A DNA stretch of 46,933 nucleotides. It comes from Candidatus Obscuribacterales bacterium (lineage in GTDB: Bacteria; Cyanobacteriota; Vampirovibrionia; Obscuribacterales; Obscuribacteraceae). Positions 26,556 to 36,113 of this stretch are shown here, piece by piece. The DNA is taken from assembly GCA_019745505.1 (NCBI GenBank), contig JAIETE010000261.1:1-46933 (forward strand), written 5' to 3'. The translations under genes were made by a program, and so were the position numbers. The notes beneath the pieces were generated by a model, which made no database searches, was not told where the DNA came from, and was given only the letters and a program-made list of their open reading frames with translations. Position 1 is the first letter of the stretch. Every line of letters begins with the position of its first letter.

Positions 26556-28148
26556 CTATGGTCTTTTCGGCGTGGAAAAGAGACAGGCGCAGGCGAAAGT
26601 AGTGGCAGAACCGACCAGAATCCTGAATGGGAAGGCTATCTGGGGAATCACGAGGGGGGATTTCATTGCCATTAGGTGAAAGAACTGCTCGGGCAGTCCG
26701 GAAAAAATAGCCACCGTCATCGCGCCGACTAACATTGCCGTCAGATTGCCTATATCGTTGCCTCTATTTTTTGTCAGCAACCCAACCAAAAAAATCCCCA
26801 GCAAGGAGCCGTAGGTGTAGCCAAAAATTCCCAGCACAATCGGGATTATTCGAGAATCCGGATGTTCAATCACAAAGTAAGCTGTCGAGGCGGCAACCAG
26901 TATCATCAGTGCGGCAAAAACATAGGTGAATTTCCTAACCACTTTCACCGCTTCTTCGCCTTCGAGATCTTTTGCGTCGGAAGAAGGACTATGCCAGTCT
27001 CGCGTGTAGCTCGTAGCTAGAGCATTGAGAGCCGCACTCAAAGAACCCATCGATGTTGCGAAAATACCTGCGACCAGCAATCCGCGCAACCCGACCGGCA
27101 GGTGTTTCAAAATAAAATATGCAAACACCTCATTTGTTTTTTCCGGCAGCGCCGGATCGTGATTCGCTTGAAAGTAGATACTCATTAGAATGCCGATCGT
27201 CAAAAATATGAATCCGATCGGCAAGTCCGCCAGCCCAGATAAAACCAGAGACAATCGGCTCTTTTTGTAGTCCGGCGCTGTCAGCATGCGTTGAACCATG
27301 TCCTGGTCTGTGCCATGCGTGGCAAGCGTCGTGAAGGTCATGCCCAGAAGCGCCGCCCAAATTGTATACTCCGAGGTAATCACGCTGTGAAGATTCTCAA
27401 AAAGCGAAGCACCGGGAGTGGTGCCAAGGGCAAACAGCGAAAGCTGTCCGCTGTTCACTAGTTGGTTGAGAACAGTTGATTGTCCTGCCCTTTGTATCTC
27501 AATGAGAAGCATGACGATCGCACCGACAGCACCTGTAATCATGACTGTCGATTGAATGCAGTCTGTCCAGATCACTGCTTTGATTCCACCCATGGATGTG
27601 TAAATTGCAGTAAGTATAGTGATCAGAATTATCGAACCCAAATACATGGCGAATTGTTCTGCATGACTGGCTCGAGCGCCGGTCATGATGCCGTAGCCGA
27701 CGGCCAATACGATGGCCGCGACATATAGACGCGTTCCGGAAGCCAGTGTGCGCGTGAGCAAGAAAATTGCCGATGCTGCTTGTCTGGTTTTCTTGCCGAA
27801 TCGCCATTCGAGGAATTCGTAAATCGAGAAAACCTTGAGTTCGTAGAAGGGTTTTATGAAAAGGAATGCAACAATGACACGGCCGATAATGGTGCCGAAA
27901 ACCAGCTGTAAAAACGTGTAATTGAGTAGTTTGTATCCTTCTGCCGGTGTGCCCAGAAAAGTAGCGGCGCTTGTTTCGGCAGCTACAATCGAGGCTAATA
28001 CTGCCCACCACGGGATCGCTCTGCCGCCCAGAGCAAAGGACTCAAGAGAACTTTCTTTCTGCGCGAATTTAAGTCCAACATACATGACTGCGCCGAAGTA
28101 CGCAAGTACGACTGCGATGTCTATGGCAGTTTCAAATTCTGAACTCAT
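26556..28148 (-). CDS. sodium:solute symporter family transporter
   Basis: 530 residues with about 13 membrane segments, the length of the SSS family. Landmarks: FALGGRAIPWWAVLASIVAAETSAATFLGTPAEGY, which includes the Na2-site region, YVGLKFAQ before it, and GGIKAVIWTDCIQ in the middle. It imports a solute (sugar, amino acid, vitamin or carboxylate) with sodium across the inner membrane; the substrate cannot be told. No enzyme genes adjoin it. A 7-bp inverted repeat (CTATTCG/CGAATAG, 28176-28193) lies in its leader, 27 bases before the ATG. Confidence 0.93.
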   Translation of the reverse strand: MSSEFETAIDIAVVLAYFGAVMYVGLKFAQKESSLESFALGGRAIPWWAVLASIVAAETSAATFLGTPAEGYKLLNYTFLQLVFGTIIGRVIVAFLFIKPFYELKVFSIYEFLEWRFGKKTRQAASAIFLLTRTLASGTRLYVAAIVLAVGYGIMTGARASHAEQFAMYLGSIILITILTAIYTSMGGIKAVIWTDCIQSTVMITGAVGAIVMLLIEIQRAGQSTVLNQLVNSGQLSLFALGTTPGASLFENLHSVITSEYTIWAALLGMTFTTLATHGTDQDMVQRMLTAPDYKKSRLSLVLSGLADLPIGFIFLTIGILMSIYFQANHDPALPEKTNEVFAYFILKHLPVGLRGLLVAGIFATSMGSLSAALNALATSYTRDWHSPSSDAKDLEGEEAVKVVRKFTYVFAALMILVAASTAYFVIEHPDSRIIPIVLGIFGYTYGSLLGIFLVGLLTKNRGNDIGNLTAMLVGAMTVAIFSGLPEQFFHLMAMKSPLVIPQIAFPFRILVGSATTFACACLFSTPKRP

Positions 28149-28256
28149 TGAGACTCTGACTGACCAAGTGTTTGCCTATTCGAAATCGAATAGTAGCACT
28201 CTCTTGCTGCCGTTAGACTCGCCTTATCCGGATTTAGATACTAAAATCTCGGTACT

Positions 28257-30305
28257 CTATTTCTGCAAGATATGTTGCGAGGGCAGCCAATTTTCCACAT
28301 AGATCAAGTCGAAGGCTGTGACAAAGGAGTTTAAGGAGAGTGTTGTAGAGCCGTCCGCATTGCGATGCGTGGGGTCGGAAAAGCTGTCGGCAGTGTTGTC
28401 CCTCAGTGGATCGCTGACGGTTACACGGCTGTTTCTCTGGTCGAAATTGACGATACCGCAAACAGCACTTTTCGAGATGAAACGGTTGCCGGACATTCGC
28501 GGGCTGTTACGCACTCCTGCGGCAATCATTAGGCGTCTTTGCTTGAAAGTGTCGCGCATATAATTATTCAATTCTGTGAGCTGCATTTGGGTGGTTTGAA
28601 TCCAAATCCCGCTTTGCCCGTTCATCAAATTGCAGATGCGCTCTACCGACTTGAGATGGTCTGTATCCGAGCTTGCTGTATGCTCGATTTGATATTGTCT
28701 GTATGCGTTTTCTATGACGGCCATCCAGAATCCGAATTTGCTGCCGTGCAGATATTCAGCCAGGCAGCTGCTTGTCGGAGTGCATACTGTGACAGGGTGG
28801 TTTGGGTCACCTGGAAAAGTGACCCTGTATTTCCCCTCGCCCGTTTGGCAAATCATGCGCACGATGAGGTGCGGACATTGAACAATAAGCGATTCGTAGA
28901 TTGCATGGAAAGTAGCTAATTCAGCGTCGCAGCTGCGATGTTTAATCGCTTGGGGAAGAATGCTTTCCAGTGGATTGCCAGGATCTATAAAGAGCGTCCT
29001 GGTCGTGGTCTCGTTTTCTTGCCAGCACTCATCCGAGCCCCAGCCGGCAATCTTTATCTGACCGACGAGCTCTCTTCTGTATCCGTCTTTGTAATGCTGA
29101 ACCAAATCGGCTCTGGTCAGATAGCTTGCTTTACCCACCAGACCTGGGCTTTTACATTCGTATTTCCTGAGCAATTCTTCGTACATAGTTTGCAGAATTA
29201 TTTTGGAAACACTGTCACGCGCATGTCTCTTGTCATAGGCAAGGCGAATTTGATTGATGTCGACAGCACCGCTGCCGGCAATATCGAATTCATCGAAAAG
29301 AGTCCTTACTATGGTCAAGGTGTGCGGCGGTGCAGAACATCGCGATTCTTGCTCATTCTTTGTTGCTTCGTCGAAGCCGAGAATGTCGTCGATCGTAATG
29401 CCGGAACCCTGCCGACAGAGAGCATGACGCCTGGTGGCACAGATGGCGTCGTAATGCGTTTGCAGCATGGAAATGAGCTGAATTGCATCTGCTTGCTGCC
29501 AAATTTGACGAGCCGCCTTCTCCAGCTCTTCTTTGCTCAAGCTTGAATCTTTATTCTTGTCTACACTGGAGAAAATTGCGAACAAGGTGCGCTTTAGATC
29601 GAATCCGTCAGTGAATGGTGTCCAAACGACAATGCGTCCGTTCAGCGTGCAAGTTTGAATCACACCGGCTGCACTGATTACCTGATAAGTTCCATCCGGA
29701 ATTACAACCATGGACATCTGGCATGTCTGTCCTTCCGCTGATCTCCAGGTAGAGATATTATTCTCGTCCGGTTGCGAAGTGCGCACCCATTCGATTCCAT
29801 CGCGATCCAGTACCCGAACCAATCGCTCTTGCTCGTCATATTCGAATTCAGCAACACTTTTGTCTGGATACTGAATGCGGTGCGGCTTGATATTCCAACG
29901 ACCGTAGAAAATTATCGAGCCGCAGTCATTGACAGCTTGTCTGACCCCGATAGTTTCTTTTGCTGTTGCGGATGCAGAGCCTGCTGCCGGGCTTTCGAGA
30001 CTGGGTGTCGGCGCTTGCTGAGCAGGTATTGCAAGGGATTGAGTGGAATCATCCGGGCAGGAAAAAGCGGTTTCGATGAGACTGGCAACTGATGCCGGCA
30101 GCTTTGGAGCATCGCTAGCTTCTTGCTCAAGGCTCGCTTGACTGGACGCATCTTGCATTGGCGTAGGCAAGGCGGGCGGGCTCGAAAGACCGAAATCGAA
30201 AGATGTTTCGAAAACAGGTTGGAAGAATTCGTAGACGAATTCGCCAGGTGCCAGATTTTTGTTGTCCTTATTGTCTTTTGAGGATGCCTGTGCAGGTTGA
30301 TTCAT
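28257..30305 (-). CDS. EF-hand protein with a degenerate calpain-like domain
   Basis: 682 residues. A disordered N-terminus without signal peptide leads to a YD/Rhs-like strand region (about 130-230, RIQYPDKSVAEFEYDEQERL). One canonical EF-hand follows at 249-260 (D249, N251, D253, S255, E260) and a weaker one at 341-352. From about 440, IYESLIVQCPHLIVRMI, GKYRVTFPGDPNHPVTV and FGFWMAVIENAYRQY resemble successive pieces of the papain-like calpain (C2) core. By eye, the catalytic Cys position of GDCWFL falls on Ala in LATFHAIY, and the His/Asn positions fall in ISKSAVCGI and VSDPLRDN. So calcium binding looks likely and proteolysis unlikely. The alignment is mine and should be treated as tentative. 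Confidence 0.78.
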   Translation of the reverse strand: MNQPAQASSKDNKDNKNLAPGEFVYEFFQPVFETSFDFGLSSPPALPTPMQDASSQASLEQEASDAPKLPASVASLIETAFSCPDDSTQSLAIPAQQAPTPSLESPAAGSASATAKETIGVRQAVNDCGSIIFYGRWNIKPHRIQYPDKSVAEFEYDEQERLVRVLDRDGIEWVRTSQPDENNISTWRSAEGQTCQMSMVVIPDGTYQVISAAGVIQTCTLNGRIVVWTPFTDGFDLKRTLFAIFSSVDKNKDSSLSKEELEKAARQIWQQADAIQLISMLQTHYDAICATRRHALCRQGSGITIDDILGFDEATKNEQESRCSAPPHTLTIVRTLFDEFDIAGSGAVDINQIRLAYDKRHARDSVSKIILQTMYEELLRKYECKSPGLVGKASYLTRADLVQHYKDGYRRELVGQIKIAGWGSDECWQENETTTRTLFIDPGNPLESILPQAIKHRSCDAELATFHAIYESLIVQCPHLIVRMICQTGEGKYRVTFPGDPNHPVTVCTPTSSCLAEYLHGSKFGFWMAVIENAYRQYQIEHTASSDTDHLKSVERICNLMNGQSGIWIQTTQMQLTELNNYMRDTFKQRRLMIAAGVRNSPRMSGNRFISKSAVCGIVNFDQRNSRVTVSDPLRDNTADSFSDPTHRNADGSTTLSLNSFVTAFDLIYVENWLPSQHILQK

Positions 30306-30544
30306 CGAAGTAGTATCCGTCCGCCGATGTGATAAGAACCACCGGGGAAAAGGGTTGTTTGCGAAAAGAGAGAATTTGTGTGATCACAACGTATCACGAC
30401 AAATGTTTCAGTTAGCAGTTCTTAACAACGAACTAATTATCAAATGCCTTCAGTTCGAGATTCAATTCGAAAGCCCCGAGGCTCAAGCAATTGTCGGACC
30501 TATATATAAGATTCACCGGAATGCTTTTGACCGATCGAGTGAAA

Positions 30545-31831
30545 TCAGGCGACTGCGGTTCCGCCATTCTGTTTCTTGAAGTTTTCGACGACGCCCTTCA
30601 CTGTTGCGACATACTGGCGTTCGTTATTGCCGTCGCTTGATGGCGCGTAGACGCTTATTACCTGAGACATCGTTTCCAAGCCGCGTTTTTGAACGTAGCT
30701 TTCGTCGATCAGTCTTGCCCAGTCGCGAGCACCTTCGGCCCACGTATTGTATTTGCGGAAAGTACCGTCAGACTGATGCGATTCAGGCGATGTGCCTTTT
30801 ATATTGCCCAAACTGTGATTGCCATTGGCGCGTCCATATTTGCCGCAAGTCGACTCTTGAAGGAAGAAACCGACTGCCACCGCCGGGTCGATGCCGCGAT
30901 TGGTGCATGCATCATAGAGCGCTTGAGAGAAACCTTCTTCCTTGGCTGCCGGCGAGCCCATCTTGGTGAGGAATTCTTGGATCTGGTCGACTGTGCAGGA
31001 CGGCGGGCCTTTGATAGAAAGGTCGCCGGCGACCGGCGCCGGAATGGCGGAGCGATCGATTGGTCCGCCCGTATCGAAGCTGCCGTCGCGGTATCCCGAT
31101 GAAGGAGCAGAGCCGATATTGCTGTTGCCGATACGTTCGGGGGCGCCGCCTCCAGGACCGCCACCGCCGCTATAGCCGCCGGATGAGACCGGTTGCGGCA
31201 TCTCTCTGGGGGCGGACTGCTGAACCGGCGCTTCCTGCTGCGCCTGGATTTGCGGCATTTCCACTCGCGGCTGGGCTTGTTGCGGCGGTGCCGGAACGTC
31301 GACATCTGCCGTCTGAGCCGTGTGCAGCATCCCTTTGAGAAATTCTGGGATGGAAGTAGAGCCAGGATTGGCCCTTTGCCAGTAAAAGATTTTTTCTTGA
31401 ACAGCGGCCACTTGCAGTTGCTGTGCCACCTTTTTGGCGGCTGCCAATCCTTCGCTGTTGTCGACCTGGACAGTTATCGAGCCGTCCGGGTTTGGCGTTG
31501 TTTTGGCCGGGTTTTTCACCATCTTGCCGTCATTGCCGACAATATAGTCCGGCACTTGCCCGCTGGCAGCAGTTACGAATTTGACGTTCTTGTCCCCTGC
31601 CGTCCATTCGCTGATCTGCGACCAGGCAGCCTGGTCGATGCCTGCAGGCGGCGGTGGCGCATCGATCGGGCGGATAAAGAGGGACCTGGGAGTATTGTCA
31701 GTGAATGTGGATCTTGGTAATTCAGTACGCTGGAAATCGCCCTGAAACGCAGCAGTAGCAGTACTTGCAGCCAACGAATCGGATGCCGTCACTGAGCTGA
31801 TTGATGCGTCGAAATTGGTGTTAGCGACCAC
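30545..31831 (-). CDS. glucosaminidase-domain protein (GH73-like)
   Basis: 428 residues, starting at GTG with GAGG upstream. The C-terminal domain (about 275-420) has the pattern of mannosyl-glycoprotein endo-beta-N-acetylglucosaminidase/LytD-like enzymes: FSQALYDACTNRGIDPAVAVGF followed by LQEST with candidate catalytic E326, then NHSLGNIKG, FRKYNTWAEGARDWARLI and VISVYAPSSDGN. Such enzymes cut the glycan strands of peptidoglycan. Residues 1-275 are Ser/Thr- then Gln/Pro/Gly-rich, with no Sec signal or membrane segment, so how it reaches the wall is unclear. It lies between the EF-hand gene and a phosphatase on the same strand. Confidence 0.86.
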   Translation of the reverse strand: MVANTNFDASISSVTASDSLAASTATAAFQGDFQRTELPRSTFTDNTPRSLFIRPIDAPPPPAGIDQAAWSQISEWTAGDKNVKFVTAASGQVPDYIVGNDGKMVKNPAKTTPNPDGSITVQVDNSEGLAAAKKVAQQLQVAAVQEKIFYWQRANPGSTSIPEFLKGMLHTAQTADVDVPAPPQQAQPRVEMPQIQAQQEAPVQQSAPREMPQPVSSGGYSGGGGPGGGAPERIGNSNIGSAPSSGYRDGSFDTGGPIDRSAIPAPVAGDLSIKGPPSCTVDQIQEFLTKMGSPAAKEEGFSQALYDACTNRGIDPAVAVGFFLQESTCGKYGRANGNHSLGNIKGTSPESHQSDGTFRKYNTWAEGARDWARLIDESYVQKRGLETMSQVISVYAPSSDGNNERQYVATVKGVVENFKKQNGGTAVA

Positions 31832-32000
31832 TACACTTGCCTCGTAGGACTGGCCTGCGTCGAATCTGTATAGGTAGCTTAAGGGGCTATTTGCCGGGAG
31901 TATAAATCTGGCCTGTAGTGCTGTCTATGGTAGAAATCCCATGGGCTGAGCCATGCAGGACTCCAAACAATCGACGCCGACGGCTGCGACTCCTCGAGCC

Positions 32001-32582
32001 TTAGAGTAAGCTCCAAACATCACTTTTGTGTGATCGCCTGAGGTGCATGAGCTGGCAATTGTTGATTTCACCGTAAGGCAATTCGAGATGGCGGGCGACG
32101 CGGTGCCAGACTCCGCCGTGAGCCACAATCAACACCGGTCCCGGGTGTGATAGCGAGATTTCCAGCCCTTTGCGAACCCTGGAGGCGAATTCTTCATTGC
32201 TTTCTCCACCAGGAGGGTTGCCGACTCTGAAGTCCAATTCGTGCCATGAGCGGCGCTCCCACTCGCCCAGATACCATTCTTTCAGCTCTTCGACCACGAC
32301 GACTTCTGCATTTATAGCCTCATTAATAATCTCGGCGGTCTGTCGGGCCCGAATCATCGGGCTGACGCAAATGGTTTTGACTATGCGGAAATGGTGAATT
32401 GCATCGCTTTCCCTCAGCGCGCGGGCTTGTGCCCTGCCCGTGGCATTCAGTTCGATATCCCAGCCCGCACCAGCAGCGAGTTCTGCCAGATTGGCATCGG
32501 TCTGACCGTGCCTGACGAAGAAGAATTTCTCCTCCAAGTGCGCTTGGGTTGCGTGATTCTCTTTTTCTGCCTGCTGTGACAT
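32001..32582 (-). CDS. histidine phosphatase family protein
   Basis: 193 residues from ATG 32582, which has GGAGA eight bases upstream; the frame is open to 32795 but the extra part looks non-coding. Catalytic features: FVRHGQTDAN with the nucleophilic His, SPMIRARQTAEII, the acid in EELKEWYLGEWE and the second His in VLIVAHGGVWHRV. It is a second, distinct member of this family in the window (the other is at 18671-19273). The substrate is unknown. It is divergent from the sedolisin gene. Confidence 0.9.
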   Translation of the reverse strand: MSQQAEKENHATQAHLEEKFFFVRHGQTDANLAELAAGAGWDIELNATGRAQARALRESDAIHHFRIVKTICVSPMIRARQTAEIINEAINAEVVVVEELKEWYLGEWERRSWHELDFRVGNPPGGESNEEFASRVRKGLEISLSHPGPVLIVAHGGVWHRVARHLELPYGEINNCQLMHLRRSHKSDVWSLL

Positions 32583-32815
32583 TGGTCGTCTCCGCTGTTG
32601 ACCGTACAAGACTACCAGAAAAGCTGTGAAACGCCCGCCTGTTGCCTGCCGAACATTTGCTTTCTGAAAACTTTCAGCGAGCGTAATTCTCCCAATGACA
32701 TTTGCGTGCACCTGTCCTATGCTGCAAGTGTCCAACTCCGAATGCCCCCTCTCCACAGCACCGCGACTGAAGTCTGCGGTTGTTCTGCGGCACATCCTTT
32801 TAGCGAGGCTCGATC

Positions 32816-35377
32816 ATGGGCGGACAAGACTCAGCGGTCGGTCGCAACCAGCCATCTATTCTGGACGCAGCAGGCAATCAAAAAGATGCTGCAGGCGAAG
32901 ATGCAAGTTTTGTCCTGGCTCAAGCTGCAGGAATCGGTGGACCAGGAGCATCCGATTTGACGGCGGCGCCGGATTCGAAACTCTCTCGCTATGCCCAGGT
33001 AACCGCCGAAGGCGTAAAGAACTTGCCTTCAGGTATCGGTCATTCCCTCTGGCATAATGTCACCCATCCGCTCGAGACCGTTGAAATGGTCGCCAGTTCT
33101 GCGGTATTAGGGGCGGTGCTAAAGACCGGCTTGCCTGAAAAGGGACCGGCAGGTCTTATTGCCGGCACACTGATTGGCGGTTATTTCTTGTACACATCGG
33201 CTGAGCCGATAGGCAATGCCTACAAGAAAGCTGGTGAAGCCAAAACGATGGGTGACCTGCATGCAGCCGGTCGGCAGCTCGGTGATGCAGGCGGCGAATT
33301 TATCGTCAACACAGGCATCGCCGTGGGTGGCTACAGGCTTGGCGCCGGCGCAACAAATCGGGCTTTGATGGGTGAACGCTTCGACGGATTCATGGAAGCG
33401 AAGCACAATTTCTGGACTTCCGTCGACGGAAAACTGAGCACCAAATGGAATTCCTGGAAGGGAAGTGTTCCTGTACTCGGCGATAATTTGCCGACGGCCA
33501 ATACTGTCAGCTTGCAGCCGAAAATAAATATTGTCGGCGACCGTTCTCAATTGCTTTTTACTGAGCGCACTGCGCCCAAAGGTAATATCTTGGGCGAGGT
33601 CGATCCGACTCAGAATATCGACGTTTCTGTTTCGGCCATGACTAAGGGCTCCTCATATTTGATGGACCGCCACATCAATCGAATTTCACGCGGCTCTACT
33701 CCTCTGACTGACGCTCAAATCGAGGCGAAATTCGGTGCCAAGCCTGAGTCTGTTGAAGCGATAAAGAAAATGGCCGCCGAGCACAACTTGCAGGTCAAGG
33801 ACATCAATATGGTGACCGGGCGCCTGGTTTTGAGCGGCGATGCAGCTTCGATGGAAAGTGCGTTCGGCACGAAATTGCAGGTGTTCGAGCATGAAAGTGG
33901 AGTGAGATTCCGGGGCCGCACCGGTGCTCTTTCCGTTCAGAATGAGTACGCACCCCACATTCGCAGCGTGCTTGGACTGGATAATCGCCCGCAGTTCCAC
34001 ACCAATTATGTGCGTTTGAATCCAATCGTCGAAGGCGGGCAGGGAATAGTGTCTTCCGGCGCTGCAAAAGAGTCGGGCGTAATCTCAAAACCAGGAACAG
34101 CTACAAGACCTGGACAGCCCAGTGGATTTATCCCGCACGAAGTGATCGAGATGGGCAAAGAAGCCGCTAAAGCACCGGAATCGCGACCGGTTACTCCTCA
34201 GGAAATTATGCAGGCCTACAATGCTCCTGAAGGTTTTACGGGAGAAGGAATGAGCACTGGTTTCCTTTCTCTGGGTGGAACACTGCCGAAAGGGTGGGAG
34301 GCGTATCTCGAGTCGAAGGGCATCGAGCCGAAAACAGTAAAGGTGATCAAAACCAGCGAAGTGCCTCTGGAATCGGATCCCAAAGGTGCCAACGGCGAAA
34401 ATGCGCTCGATCTTTTCATTCATAAAGAACCTCTGCCGAAAGCCGAAACAGTAATGATTGCCGCCGAGAACAATGATGCGGGAATGCCTATCGGTATCTT
34501 GCGGGCAGCCTTTCCCAAACCCGGCGAAAAACAAATTTCGCATTTCAGCATAAGCTGGGGAATGTCGGAAGATGCATGGACGCGCCAGGCTCTCAAATCG
34601 ACGGAAGATGCGGCCAGGCGTGCGGCGCTCAAGGGGACTACCGTTACGGTAGCAGCCGGAGACGATGGCGCCTGGGACAGATCGCCGACTAGAAAGCAGC
34701 AAGTCGATGTTCCCGCCGGATTGGCCAATGTCACCGCTGCCGGTGGCACCAGGATCTGGCTCAATGCCGATGGCTCGTGGGCCAAGGAAGAAGTCTGGCG
34801 TGGCAGTGGTGCGACCGGCGGCGGTCGCTCGATGAAGACAGCAAGACCCGATTATCAGAAGGGGCTTGATATGCCGTCCAATCTCAACGGCTCCAAATTC
34901 GACGGACGAGGCGTGCCTGATCTTTCCGCAGTAGCAGATCCGCGATCCGGTGTTCTCACATACACCGATTTCGGTGTGGATGCGATCGGAGGCACTAGCG
35001 CCGCGGCTCCCGAGCTGGCTGTTGCAGCGGCGATAATATCCAAAATGACCGGTAAACCGACCGGCTTCTGGAATCCTGAACTGTACCGATTAGGTAAGGA
35101 AAAGCCCAGCGTTTTTCGCGATGTAACTGTTGGTGATAATACTGATGGTGGTATCAAGGGCTATCCGGCGAAAAAAGGCTGGGATGCTTCGACAGGATGG
35201 GGAACACCTCATATTCAAGCCTATATCGATACGCGCAATAGTCTTTTCAATCAAACTTTGCGCGCCAGATCGTTCAGTGCTATGCGACAAGACCTTGTAA
35301 ATAATCACACCGGCTTGCCGTTCTGGGCTGTGCCCTACCAATCGGGAAGTCTGTCCACTACCGATTCACGCAAATAG
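32816..35377 (+). CDS. S53 (sedolisin/kumamolisin-type) serine-carboxyl peptidase with a long N-terminal extension
   Basis: 853 residues. A pro-domain (about 255-400) of the S53 activation type (YLMDRHINRIS, TPLTDAQIEAKFG, FGTKLQVFEH) precedes the catalytic domain (about 455-810). The active site is complete: E528 and D532 in GENALDLF, oxyanion D616 in VAAGDDGAW, and S728 in GGTSAAAPEL. The calcium loop FRDVTVGDNTDGG and GWDASTGWGTP are also present. These peptidases act at acid pH after removing their prodomain. Unusual are the 250 residues in front: a Gly/Ala/Gln start, a helical region with hydrophobic segments (about 92-127 and 163-178), and no Sec signal peptide. GAGG lies eight bases before the ATG. 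Confidence 0.93.
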   Translation: MGGQDSAVGRNQPSILDAAGNQKDAAGEDASFVLAQAAGIGGPGASDLTAAPDSKLSRYAQVTAEGVKNLPSGIGHSLWHNVTHPLETVEMVASSAVLGAVLKTGLPEKGPAGLIAGTLIGGYFLYTSAEPIGNAYKKAGEAKTMGDLHAAGRQLGDAGGEFIVNTGIAVGGYRLGAGATNRALMGERFDGFMEAKHNFWTSVDGKLSTKWNSWKGSVPVLGDNLPTANTVSLQPKINIVGDRSQLLFTERTAPKGNILGEVDPTQNIDVSVSAMTKGSSYLMDRHINRISRGSTPLTDAQIEAKFGAKPESVEAIKKMAAEHNLQVKDINMVTGRLVLSGDAASMESAFGTKLQVFEHESGVRFRGRTGALSVQNEYAPHIRSVLGLDNRPQFHTNYVRLNPIVEGGQGIVSSGAAKESGVISKPGTATRPGQPSGFIPHEVIEMGKEAAKAPESRPVTPQEIMQAYNAPEGFTGEGMSTGFLSLGGTLPKGWEAYLESKGIEPKTVKVIKTSEVPLESDPKGANGENALDLFIHKEPLPKAETVMIAAENNDAGMPIGILRAAFPKPGEKQISHFSISWGMSEDAWTRQALKSTEDAARRAALKGTTVTVAAGDDGAWDRSPTRKQQVDVPAGLANVTAAGGTRIWLNADGSWAKEEVWRGSGATGGGRSMKTARPDYQKGLDMPSNLNGSKFDGRGVPDLSAVADPRSGVLTYTDFGVDAIGGTSAAAPELAVAAAIISKMTGKPTGFWNPELYRLGKEKPSVFRDVTVGDNTDGGIKGYPAKKGWDASTGWGTPHIQAYIDTRNSLFNQTLRARSFSAMRQDLVNNHTGLPFWAVPYQSGSLSTTDSRK

Positions 35378-35425
35378 TCAATCTCCCAACTGAGCGCATA
35401 TCCTTACGGTATACAAGAAGAGAGC

Positions 35426-35456
35426 AGCGACTAATCTATTGCTATATTCGCTTTTT
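35426..35456 (+). terminator. possible weak terminator after the S53 peptidase gene
   Basis: AGCGA (35426-35430) pairs with TCGCT (35448-35452) across a 17-base loop, followed by TTTTT (35452-35456). The stem is short, so this is tentative. Confidence 0.3.
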
Positions 35457-35521
35457 ACCGGCAAGAAAATTGGATTAGATTTCACCGATAGCGCATTGCG
35501 TCCAGGTTACAATCTTGGGCT

Positions 35522-36106
35522 ATGAATACGGAAAAGCCGCCCAAGAAATTCGACGAGAAAGAAGAATATGCGCGAAGCGACGCGCTCAAGACGATTTGGT
35601 TGCCTCCGCCGGAACCTTTTCGCACCGATGCGGTACGGTTGAAAGAAGCGCTTGCTCGGGACGATAAAAAGGAAGTGCAGAACCTCTGTAAGTTGCTCAT
35701 AGACGAGCTTAGCTCCGCCTATGGTGTTGCCAAACCGACAGTAAAGATTCTCAGCGTCAGACCCAGAGAAGAAGGTAAAGACTGGGTGTATGAAACCTTT
35801 GGCGACTATGATCCGGAGACATTGCGAATCAGGCTCTGGATGCGGACGGCAGTGCAGAAAAAGCCGACTTCATACGGAGTTCTTCTCAGTACTCTGTGCC
35901 ATGAGTTTTGCCACCATTTAGACATGGTGCAGCTTGATTTTCCCAACACATTTCATACACGTGGTTTCTACGATCGTGTCGGACTCTTGTATCATCACAT
36001 ACAAAACACACCGATTCGCCGGATTGTTTGGCAAGAACACAAGGATGGTTCGCATAGTATCGACTGGGGGCGCACGATGAAAGGTGCACCGAGCGCCCTG
36101 GCATAG
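35522..36106 (+). CDS. HExxH zinc metallopeptidase-like protein
   Basis: 194 residues. TLCHEFCHHLDMVQL carries an HExxH zinc motif; HTRGFYDRVGLLYHHI downstream supplies further His residues and an acid, the layout of SprT-like and related minigluzincin domains. The N-terminal half is a charged helical region (KFDEKEEYARSDALK, LLIDELSSAYG) with no signal peptide, so it is probably cytosolic. The substrate is unknown, and SprT-like proteins are not always active peptidases. It ends just before a perfect 14-bp inverted repeat shared with the convergent gene. Confidence 0.82.
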   Translation: MNTEKPPKKFDEKEEYARSDALKTIWLPPPEPFRTDAVRLKEALARDDKKEVQNLCKLLIDELSSAYGVAKPTVKILSVRPREEGKDWVYETFGDYDPETLRIRLWMRTAVQKKPTSYGVLLSTLCHEFCHHLDMVQLDFPNTFHTRGFYDRVGLLYHHIQNTPIRRIVWQEHKDGSHSIDWGRTMKGAPSALA

Positions 36107-36113
36107 TGCGTGG

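Noticed and set aside
30379-30388. TGTGATCACA palindrome upstream of the EF-hand gene
   Set aside because: Lacks the six-base spacer of a CRP site, and a 10-bp palindrome is expected by chance at this scale.
30355-30579. 74-codon frame between the EF-hand and glucosaminidase genes
   Set aside because: Overlaps the end of the glucosaminidase gene on the other strand and shows no coding character.
32583-32795. N-terminal extension of the histidine phosphatase
   Set aside because: No ribosome site and odd composition; GGAGA before ATG 32582 fixes the shorter start.
34085-34702. 205-codon minus-strand frame inside the S53 peptidase gene
   Set aside because: The opposite strand encodes an unmistakable sedolisin; this frame has no recognisable domain.
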